Assembly (NCBI GenBank): GCA_002405485.1
Contig: DHLW01000013.1
Location: forward strand, 1-7,104
Length of the DNA: 7,104 bases
Origin: Phycisphaerales bacterium UBA4658
GTDB lineage: Bacteria > Planctomycetota > Phycisphaerae > Phycisphaerales > UBA1924
Direction of reading: 5' to 3'
The position numbers and the translations under genes are program-made. The notes under the pieces are model-generated. The model had not been told where the DNA came from. It saw only the letters and a program-made list of their open reading frames with translations, and searched no databases. Positions 1 through 5,506 of the stretch are shown piece by piece. Position 1 is the stretch's first letter. Every line of letters begins with the position of its first letter.

Positions 1-276
1 GACCGCCTCGCTTGAATCCACCCGCGCACGCTGATTCACCCCCCCACCCCCCACCCCCCCAACCCCCCAACCCGCCCACTCACCCTGGGGTGTCTGCGAA
101 CTGATCGGCATCACTGCTTCAACCCAGGCTCGCCTTGGAATCCGCCACGCTCCGAGCGGATTGAACTCCCACGACCTCGAGCACACACTCGCCTCGGCCC
201 GGATGGAAAAGCGCACTTCACCGGCTTTGTTGCAAGACCGGCCTGTACACGCTCCACGTCCGCCGCATGAGGGGAC
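1..276. other. Non-coding flank downstream of the regulator gene
   Basis: No convincing gene is visible between the window edge and the stop codon of the minus-strand regulator. The short minus-strand frame at 111-329 overlaps the regulator and has no recognisable motif, so I treat it as noise. The only structured element is the C-rich tract at 39-68, listed separately. I looked for a tRNA because of a T-loop-like TTCAATC on the minus strand near 160, but the flanking bases do not form a proper T-stem. No hairpin followed by a T-run, as in an intrinsic terminator of the regulator, was found. Confidence 0.5.
39..68 (-). repeat. G-quadruplex-forming G-run tract (C-runs on plus strand)
   Basis: On the plus strand, four C-runs of 7, 6, 7 and 6 bases are separated by A, A and AA, followed by two shorter CCC runs at 71-77. 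On the minus strand this reads as four G-runs of at least 6 with loops of 1-2 bases, which far exceeds the usual G3/N1-7 rule for a G-quadruplex. It lies about 210 bp downstream of the regulator's stop codon, on the strand that would be its transcript. It could therefore form an RNA quadruplex in a 3' untranslated region or stall polymerase. The motif is seen directly; any function is inference. Run lengths in such a tract are prone to replication slippage and to sequencing error. Confidence 0.8.
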
Positions 277-906
277 TCAGCCCTCGCGCCCAGTCTCGCT
301 GCGACGGCGGACCACCGGAGCGAGCACATAGGTGAAATGATGCAAGACCGCGTCGGCTGGGCGCTCGCTGGCCGGACCTATGCCGCGTTCGAACTGGTTC
401 TTTGCCGTATCGAGGGCTTCGACGACGACCCGAAGCTGTTCAGGTGTCAGCCATGACGTGATGGACCGAACCCCGAAGTTGCGGTCTGGGCCAGCGAGCA
501 CCAGTTCAGGGTTGCCCTCGTTATCCCGAAGAACACCGCTGGCCGCCTTGAACGCCGTGGCGCTGAGGCGCCGAAACGCCGGTGCGCCCCGACCAGTCAG
601 CGGGTCAAAGCCCACTCGATAAAACTCGGCCGCGGCATCCACGACGAGCTCCGCACGGCGTCCTCTACCAGCCCTGAGCTTCCGATCGGTCGCCGGCGCC
701 TTGATGGCAACGAGCATGTTGTGCTTCAAAAGCAGACGAGCGTGTCGATAGAGACTGTCGGCTGGCCGACCACACGCCCGCGCAAGTTCTGGCAACGAGC
801 ATGGGCCGACGGCGGTCGCAAAGGTCAGGATCTCAAGCCGGATGGGGCTGGCCAAGGCCCGGACTTGGGCCGGAGTCGTCGCCGTGTAGACGGGAATGCG
901 CGTCAT
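277..906 (-). CDS. Winged-helix (ArsR-like) transcriptional regulator
   Basis: This 209-residue protein is probably a DNA-binding transcription factor. Residues about 12-90 look like an ArsR-type winged helix: a first helix with ALASPIRLEIL (18-28), a helix-turn-helix with SLPELARACGRPADSLYRHARLLL (about 37-60, the second helix being the likely recognition helix), and a basic wing rich in R and K (69-84) ending in a hydrophobic strand. Residues 90-209 are a mostly helical C-terminal region I do not recognise; it may bind a ligand or mediate dimerisation. No metal-binding cysteine motif of the classical arsenic sensor type is evident, the only cysteines being C36 and C45. The ATG at 904-906 is chosen because the domain starts just after it. 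No clear ribosome binding site precedes it. The gene is divergent from the hydrolase gene, so it may control that gene and itself. Confidence 0.72.
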   Translation of the reverse strand: MTRIPVYTATTPAQVRALASPIRLEILTFATAVGPCSLPELARACGRPADSLYRHARLLLKHNMLVAIKAPATDRKLRAGRGRRAELVVDAAAEFYRVGFDPLTGRGAPAFRRLSATAFKAASGVLRDNEGNPELVLAGPDRNFGVRSITSWLTPEQLRVVVEALDTAKNQFERGIGPASERPADAVLHHFTYVLAPVVRRRSETGREG

Positions 907-913
907 GGGCTCA

Positions 914-919
914 AGTATC
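914..919 (-). promoter_or_regulatory. Possible -10 element of the regulator gene (leaderless transcript)
   Basis: The minus strand reads GATACT here, four of six matches to TATAAT, with its downstream edge only 7 bp before the regulator's ATG. If used, transcription would begin at or very near the start codon and give a leaderless mRNA. This would fit the lack of a Shine-Dalgarno sequence. No good -35 is present at standard spacing, so the call is weak. Confidence 0.2.
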
Positions 920-936
920 GCCGATTCGGGGGCGGT

Positions 937-950
937 CGATCGGAAGATCG
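937..950. promoter_or_regulatory. Candidate operator dyad CGATC-N4-GATCG
   Basis: A perfect inverted repeat with 5-bp arms and a GGAA spacer lies in the middle of the divergent region, 21 bp upstream of the TTGACA element. A position between two divergent promoters is where a winged-helix dimer could regulate both genes. Short GC-rich dyads arise by chance, so this is a candidate only. Confidence 0.3.
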
Positions 951-971
951 CGACGTCGGGTCACATATTTC

Positions 972-1002
972 TTGACATTTTGAACGTGTCGTCAGGAATA
1001 CT
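972..1002 (+). promoter_or_regulatory. Candidate sigma-70-type promoter of the hydrolase unit
   Basis: A perfect TTGACA (972-977) stands in a locally AT-rich stretch within GC-rich DNA. The best -10 is AATACT (997-1002, four of six matches) at a 19-bp spacing, longer than the optimum of 17. Transcription would start around 1009, leaving an untranslated leader of about 28 bases containing the ribosome binding site. The -35 is convincing; the -10 is weak, so the promoter may need an activator or be bound by a different sigma factor. Confidence 0.4.
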
Positions 1003-1006
1003 CCTG
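993..1006. promoter_or_regulatory. Candidate operator dyad CAGGA-N4-TCCTG over the -10
   Basis: A perfect 5-bp inverted repeat with a 4-bp spacer covers the predicted -10 hexamer and the bases just after it. A repressor bound here would block polymerase. Its sequence differs from the dyad at 937-950, so the two are not copies of one site. As RNA it could form only a small hairpin. Confidence 0.3.
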
Positions 1007-1025
1007 GGGGCGTTCTCTCGCAGTC

Positions 1026-1030
1026 AGGAG
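1026..1030 (+). promoter_or_regulatory. Ribosome binding site deciding the hydrolase start
   Basis: AGGAG ends 6 bases before the ATG at 1037. The same frame is open back to an ATG at 896, but translation from there would cover the whole divergent promoter region and put 47 residues before the signal peptide. This site supports 1037 as the start. Confidence 0.75.
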
Positions 1031-1036
1031 CCGCTG

Positions 1037-2455
1037 ATGGTGTTCCCGCGTCCGCTGGTTTGTCTGATCGCCATGTGTGTCGCGGCGTGTTGCTTGAGCA
1101 TGCCGCTCTTGGCCCAACCCACTCCGAGCGAGAATCTCCATCGCGTGCAGGGGCAGTGGTCCGGCGCGATTCAGGTGATGGGCCAGTCGCTGCGCGTCAT
1201 TGTCCGATTCACCGAGCAAGCGGGCACGATCGCTATCCCGGATCAGAACGCCAACGGCCAGCCACTCACGGAGATCAGCCTGCGCGGGGATGTGATTCGC
1301 TTCCAGATCCAGGGCGCTCCCGGTCAGCCGACATTCGAAGGCAAGATCTCAGGCAACGAGATCGCTGGTTCATTCACGCAAGGCGGACAGAGCTTCCCGT
1401 TCAGCCTTCAGCGTGGAGCCAGTGCCAAACCTCGCCGACCGCAGGATCCTCAGCCGCCGTACCCGTACATCGAGGAGACCGTGCGGGCTCGAAACGGGGA
1501 TGTCACGCTCGCCGGGACGCTCACGAGACCAAGGGGCGATGGGCCGTTCCCAGCCGTGGTGCTGATCAGCGGCAGCGGGCCGCAGAATCGCGACTCGGAG
1601 ATACTGAACCACCGTCCGTTCCTCGTGCTGGCCGACGCACTGACCAGGGCGGGCATGATGGTGGTGCGGTACGACGACCGCGGCACGGGCGAGTCCACCG
1701 GATCGCGTGAACAGGCCACGATGCGGTCATTCGCAGCAGACGCCGAAGCATTCGTCGGCGTGCTGAAGAAGCGCTCGGATGTCTCGGTCGTTGGGCTCAT
1801 TGGCCACAGCGAGGGAGGACAGGTCGCGCCGATGGTTGCTGCCGGCAACGACACCGTCGGCTTCGTCGTGCTCCTGGCCGCCCCGGGTGTGAACGGGGCT
1901 CAACTGATGATCGAGCAGAACCGCGCACTTGCTCTGGCCGGCGGCGCCAGCGTCGAGAAAGCGGAGTCGATCGCTCAGGCAGCCCGGGAGCTGTTTGACG
2001 CCGCCACACAAGGAGCGTCCCAAGCTCGCCTGATCGAGTTGACGCGAGCGATGGCGCAGGCACAGCTCGGCGAAGACCTCCCGCCGAAGGTAGAGGCGGG
2101 GCTTCTGGCTCAGGTGCAGTCTCTCCAAGCTCCGTGGTTCCAGCACTTTCTTGCGTCCGACCCGGCTGCTGACCTTCGTCGACTGACCGTGCCCGTGCTG
2201 GCGCTCAACGGAACCAAGGACACGCAGGTGGTCGCCTCACAGAACCTCCCGGCGATCGAGGCCGCGCTCAGATCCGGCAAGAACCCCGACGTGACGGTCA
2301 AGCAACTCCCTGGGCTCAACCACTTGTTCCAGACCGCGGGAACGGGCGGGGTTGAGGAGTACGGCCAGATCGAAGAAACGATGAGTCCCGTGGCGATCGA
2401 ACTGATCACCCGTTGGATCCGCGAGCGGTTCGCCAAGTCGGCGAATCGGCCCTGA
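1037..2455 (+). CDS. Exported alpha/beta hydrolase (esterase / S33-like)
   Basis: This 472-residue serine hydrolase probably cleaves an ester or a small peptide outside the cytoplasm; the substrate is unknown. Residues 1-26 are a signal peptide: Arg5, a hydrophobic core, and possible cleavage after PLLA (A26). VAAC (15-18) could instead be a relaxed lipobox that makes it a lipoprotein. Residues about 30-126 form a beta-rich N-terminal domain (GQWSGAIQ at 39-46 to GSFTQGGQSFPF at 111-122) of the kind found before many secreted hydrolases of this group. The alpha/beta hydrolase domain spans about 145-465: the oxyanion region SGSGPQNRD (178-186), YDDRGTGES (212-220), the nucleophile elbow GHSEGG (256-261, Ser258), and the likely Asp395 in NGTKD and His429 in GLNH. 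All three catalytic residues are present. GHSEGG and the layout resemble bacterial esterases such as Thermotoga EstD. It is followed after 34 bp by the DUF1648-like gene, probably in one operon. Confidence 0.9.
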   Translation: MVFPRPLVCLIAMCVAACCLSMPLLAQPTPSENLHRVQGQWSGAIQVMGQSLRVIVRFTEQAGTIAIPDQNANGQPLTEISLRGDVIRFQIQGAPGQPTFEGKISGNEIAGSFTQGGQSFPFSLQRGASAKPRRPQDPQPPYPYIEETVRARNGDVTLAGTLTRPRGDGPFPAVVLISGSGPQNRDSEILNHRPFLVLADALTRAGMMVVRYDDRGTGESTGSREQATMRSFAADAEAFVGVLKKRSDVSVVGLIGHSEGGQVAPMVAAGNDTVGFVVLLAAPGVNGAQLMIEQNRALALAGGASVEKAESIAQAARELFDAATQGASQARLIELTRAMAQAQLGEDLPPKVEAGLLAQVQSLQAPWFQHFLASDPAADLRRLTVPVLALNGTKDTQVVASQNLPAIEAALRSGKNPDVTVKQLPGLNHLFQTAGTGGVEEYGQIEETMSPVAIELITRWIRERFAKSANRP

Positions 2456-2489
2456 ACGTTCTGCACTCACCAGTTCTCGAGACTCGACC

Positions 2490-3023
2490 ATGAAGACTCC
2501 CCTCGCATTGCTGTGGTTTTTTGTCTTGCTGTCCCTGTCTTGGCTGTGGTGGCGTGCGATCGCGTGGTATCCGAGCATCCCGGACCGCTACCCCAGCCGC
2601 TTTGACATCGACGGTCGCCCCGTGTCTTGGGCAACCAAGTCATACGGCACGTGGTTCCTGCTTCCCACCATCAGCACCGCGTTGGCACTGGGCCTGTTGG
2701 TCTTCGCGGGCTTGGCCCTGCCACGACTTGCGCGAAGCTCGCCGGGTCTGTTCAACCTGCCCCACAAGCAGCGCTTCCTCGCGCTGGATCCGGATGGCCG
2801 AGTCCGCGCCTTGTTCCCGGTGAGGTGCTTTCTCGCGGTGGTCGCCCTCGCTACCACCATCCTGCTGACCTGGGTGCTTGAGGCCCTCGCACGCGGCTCG
2901 ACCGAACTGCACGGACCGACGCTGCTGTGGCCGGGCGTCTTCCTGGGCTTCATCTTCATCGGCGTGGCGATCATGTCTTGGGCCATGCACCGCACGCTCG
3001 GCAGGCCGACCGCTGCAGGGTGA
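2490..3023 (+). CDS. DUF1648-like integral membrane protein
   Basis: This 177-residue protein has about four predicted membrane helices (roughly 6-26, 56-77, 112-131 and 145-165). Between the first two lies PSIPDRYPSRFDIDGRPVSW (28-47), which matches the DUF1648 pattern of Pro-Asp-x-x-Pro, a hydrophobic-polar stretch, D-x-x-G and a Trp. DUF1648 is found in SdpI-type membrane proteins and in many short proteins of unknown role. The longer SdpI proteins have a further C-terminal domain with a GxRT-type motif that I do not see here, so this is the short form. The start has only a weak GAGA upstream (2479-2482), so translation may depend on coupling to the hydrolase gene. It ends 9 bp before the end of the convergent kinase gene. 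Its biochemical function is unknown. Confidence 0.72.
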   Translation: MKTPLALLWFFVLLSLSWLWWRAIAWYPSIPDRYPSRFDIDGRPVSWATKSYGTWFLLPTISTALALGLLVFAGLALPRLARSSPGLFNLPHKQRFLALDPDGRVRALFPVRCFLAVVALATTILLTWVLEALARGSTELHGPTLLWPGVFLGFIFIGVAIMSWAMHRTLGRPTAAG

Positions 3024-3032
3024 TGCGGACGA

Positions 3033-3938
3033 CTATCGAGCTCCACGCACACCATCCACCTCAGATGATCGTGCTGCATCGGGTCTCGCAGACGCCGCCT
3101 CAAGCGACATGTCGATCACAACCTGGGTCGCTGCGCGAGATTCCAATGCAGAGAGGTCCGGCAACTCCCGAACCCGCTTCATCACGAGTTCCGGCGACAG
3201 CAGTTCCTGGTACAGGCGTTCGACAATCGGCCGTACCCTCGACATCGCAGTGGCGCGGGCCTCTCGCATGGCCACTCGCTCTCGCAGCGGTACGTCATCC
3301 CAGATCCGTATCGTCGTGTCACAGGCGCCGATCAGACGACGGCCGCTGGAGTCCCACTTCGCACTGCCAACAAAGCCACGCTCGTGGAAGCGGGCCACGG
3401 GCTTGTACGGCGGGCCGACGGTAGTGTCCCAGACGATGATGTCCCCCTCATCGCCGCCGACGGTGGCCAGGCGGGTGCCGTCGGGCGAGAAGTCCAGGCC
3501 GTTGACCAGCCCCTCGTGGGCTTGGAGGTCGGTGAGGGGCGCGCCGGTCCGAGCGTCAAACCAGCGGACGAGCCCAGCGGTCCGCCCGGCCACCAGCAGC
3601 GCCGACGAGTCGGGCGTAAACGCCAACGCGTTTGCCCTGTGCGTCTGGAGCGTGGCGTGGATCTCGAGCGTGTCCGCGTCGAGGATCCACGCCCGGGCTT
3701 CGCTGAGCGTGCCCGCCTCCATCTGTCTGATTGCTGCGCAGGCGATCATCCGGCCGTCAGGGCTCCAGGCCACCTCGGTGAGTTGCCACTGCTCGAACGT
3801 CGCGGTCCGAAGCGGCGCTGCTCGGATATCGGATGCTCGTCGGATCTCCAGAGCACCGAGCATTCCGATGGCAATGAGTTCGCCGGAGGGATGAAACACC
3901 ATCCCGCCCATGCGGTCGCTTGGGCCGCGCGTCGGCAC
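3033..3938 (-). CDS. C-terminal WD40 block and tail (last part of split gene)
   Basis: This 301-residue frame opens with a GTG that is probably not a real start: it has no ribosome binding site, and the same frame continues upstream through GSVQPPH to the G-run at 3957-3960. It contains about five WD40-like units, with MVFHPSGELIAIG (13-25), VAWSPDGRMIACA (56-68), ALAFTPDSSALLVAG (104-118), LDFSPDGTRLATVGGDEGDI (148-167) and IRIWDD (210-215). The charged helical tail (218-282; VPLRERVAMREARA, RPIVERLYQELLSPELV, LPDLSALESRAATQVVID) is typical of the very end of planctomycetal kinase-WD40 proteins, which shows that the C terminus is complete. It ends with TAG at 3033-3035, 9 bp from the stop of the convergent DUF1648-like gene. 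On its own it would have neither kinase nor membrane anchor. Confidence 0.83.
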   Translation of the reverse strand: MPTRGPSDRMGGMVFHPSGELIAIGMLGALEIRRASDIRAAPLRTATFEQWQLTEVAWSPDGRMIACAAIRQMEAGTLSEARAWILDADTLEIHATLQTHRANALAFTPDSSALLVAGRTAGLVRWFDARTGAPLTDLQAHEGLVNGLDFSPDGTRLATVGGDEGDIIVWDTTVGPPYKPVARFHERGFVGSAKWDSSGRRLIGACDTTIRIWDDVPLRERVAMREARATAMSRVRPIVERLYQELLSPELVMKRVRELPDLSALESRAATQVVIDMSLEAASARPDAARSSEVDGVRGAR

Positions 3939-5502
3939 GTGCGGCGGTTGAACTGACCCCGCCGCTCTGCAGGTCGATCAGCACCAGCCGACCGTGGTTT
4001 TCCTCGGAAGCGGGCGTCCACCGGCTCGCGACACTCACGAGAATTGCCGCGACCTGCCGCCCATCGGGAGATACAGCCAGTTCATACGCGACCTCTCCGG
4101 AGCGGCCCAGGGAAGCGACCGCTTCGCCGGTCTCCGCGTCCCACAGACGCACACTCCCGGCTTCGCCGTGCCAGCCGTCCCATGACGCTGAGACGATCAG
4201 CCCCGCCGCCGGTGCGGGCAGTGCATAGTTCAAGTAGCCGCGGTGCCCGCGGAGGTTCACTGTCGCGCCCGCGTCGATGTCCCAGAATCGGACCGTTCCG
4301 TCGCGCTCGCGTCCGGCAACGGAGCGCCCGTCGGGCGTGAGCATGACCGCGCCGAGAACCAGCCGGTCGCTCGTGAACTGTCCCAGAGCCCTTCCGGTGC
4401 CAGTCTCGAACACGCGGATGGTCCGGTCCACGCCTATGGTGGCCACGATCGCGCCGTCCGACGAAAGACTTACGCCCTCGACCGGGACGGGGTGCTTGAG
4501 GGACAGCAGTTCGGACCCGTCGGCCCGGTTCCAGACACGAGCCGTCGAATCGAGCGATCCGGTGGCCAGCACCTGACGGTCGATCGAATAGACTAAGCTG
4601 GTCAACATATTGGCGTGGCCGCGGAGCACGCGAATGGGCTTGAGGGTCTTGGCAGCGAACAGCCCGACGGTTCCGCGCGGATCGGACTGGGCCAGGAGCG
4701 TGCCGTCGGGACTTGGCCACCTTCGGATGTGGTCGCTCAGTTTCGGCAACGACGCTTCACGTTCCGAGGGCTCTGACGCGTCCGCCTGTGGGGCGGAGGA
4801 GGAGGTGGAAAGGGCTGAGGGATGAGTTGCTCCTCCCCCGATGAGATCCCACTGGACAACGAAGTGGTCGGTGGAATATGTCGATTCGCACAGGATCTTG
4901 AGCGTGCGCCCGTCAGCAGAGACCGTGGCGAACACCGACGATGTGACTGTCGGCGGAGTCGCCAGCGGGCGGGGATAGCGGGCCAGCAGCCGACCGGTCT
5001 GCATGTCCCAGCGCTGTACGGCGTCGGTCTCATATGCGCGGACGGTGAAGAAGGACTTCCCGTCGGGATGAGCGAACATGTCGTTGGCGTACCGGTCCTC
5101 GGCGGGCGTCCAGCCCCGGCATGCCATCGGACAGGCCAGTGCGCGGACCGACGTGTCCAAGCGCGAAGTCAACGCCCGCCACTCCCAGCCACGGAGGGAT
5201 TCGGGCGCGGCGTTCAGGTGCAAGCGAGCGACGGCGGCCTGGTTGGCGTCCAGAGCCTGACACGCCGAAAGCATGCTCGCCGAGTACGCGTGACGCTTGG
5301 CCTCCAGGGCATTCGCGTTGGCCCGTTGCTGTTGTGCGACTGCATCGCGTCGTTGCCGCTCGGCATTGAACAGTCCATACGTCGTTCCCGCAAGTCCCGC
5401 CATCATCGCCATCAGCACCATTGTGCCCGCGGCCACGCCAGCGCGGTGCCGACCAACAAACTTCCGCGCCTGATACACCCGGCTCGGTGGGGCGGCGAGC
5501 AC
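3757..5502 (-). CDS. Membrane helix, coiled coil and first WD40 block (middle part of split gene)
   Basis: This frame has no start of its own; the GTG at 5502 is internal (restored residue 417). Its true extent is about 3958-5583. Read upstream it gives [20 protein letters not shown], the conserved sequence that follows DWIVMK in this kinase family, then APPSRVYQARKFVGRHR. A membrane helix follows (AGVAAGTMVLMAMMAGLAGT and on to TY, restored 437-458), then a charged coiled coil (NAERQRRDAVAQQQRANANA, 462-481 and onward), LRGWEWRAL (519-527) and WD40-like units closing at W581, W634, about 697, W740, F781, W823, W870 and about 925. The clearest units are LRGHANMLTSLVY...ATGSLDSTARVW and DGTVRFWD. 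A Ser/Pro/Glu-rich linker lies at 643-669. After GG at 3958-3963 the frame leaves the WD40 pattern, and about 67 further residues are out-of-frame sequence. Confidence 0.85.
   Translation of the reverse strand: MLAAPPSRVYQARKFVGRHRAGVAAGTMVLMAMMAGLAGTTYGLFNAERQRRDAVAQQQRANANALEAKRHAYSASMLSACQALDANQAAVARLHLNAAPESLRGWEWRALTSRLDTSVRALACPMACRGWTPAEDRYANDMFAHPDGKSFFTVRAYETDAVQRWDMQTGRLLARYPRPLATPPTVTSSVFATVSADGRTLKILCESTYSTDHFVVQWDLIGGGATHPSALSTSSSAPQADASEPSEREASLPKLSDHIRRWPSPDGTLLAQSDPRGTVGLFAAKTLKPIRVLRGHANMLTSLVYSIDRQVLATGSLDSTARVWNRADGSELLSLKHPVPVEGVSLSSDGAIVATIGVDRTIRVFETGTGRALGQFTSDRLVLGAVMLTPDGRSVAGRERDGTVRFWDIDAGATVNLRGHRGYLNYALPAPAAGLIVSASWDGWHGEAGSVRLWDAETGEAVASLGRSGEVAYELAVSPDGRQVAAILVSVASRWTPASEENHGRLVLIDLQSGGVSSTAARADARPKRPHGRDGVSSLRRTHCHRNARCSGDPTSIRYPSSAASDRDVRAVATHRGGLEP
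3957..3960 (-). other. Frameshift site 2 (four-base run, one base in excess)
   Basis: The coding strand reads GGC GGG GTC. With three G's the protein continues SGG-SVQPPHVPTRGPSDRMGG into MVFHPSGELIAIG, a good WD40 strand. As read, it runs on without WD40 pattern. The exact position is less certain than at site 1, because the sequence between about 3905 and 3960 is a poorly conserved loop. Confidence 0.75.
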
Positions 5503-5506
5503 GGCC

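Noticed and set aside
130..185. tRNA-like sequence on the minus strand
   Set aside because: TTCAATC resembles a T-loop, but the flanking bases GGGAG and CGCTC do not form a clean five-pair stem and no matching acceptor or anticodon arm was found.
896..1036. Upstream start of the hydrolase at 896
   Set aside because: It would translate through the promoter region and overlap the divergent gene. The start at 1037 has AGGAG at good spacing and is followed directly by a signal peptide.
1060..1710. 216-residue plus-strand frame inside the hydrolase gene
   Set aside because: It is an out-of-frame shadow of the hydrolase, which has a clear signal peptide and catalytic triad.
2475..2482. Palindrome TCTCGAGA between the hydrolase and DUF1648-like genes
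   Set aside because: It is only 8 bp, with no loop room and no T-run. It is not a terminator and is too short to call an operator.
2878..3894. 338-residue plus-strand open frame
   Set aside because: It lies antisense to the WD40 block and across the end of the DUF1648-like gene. Its composition is Arg/Ser-rich without domains, as expected of a GC-rich shadow frame.
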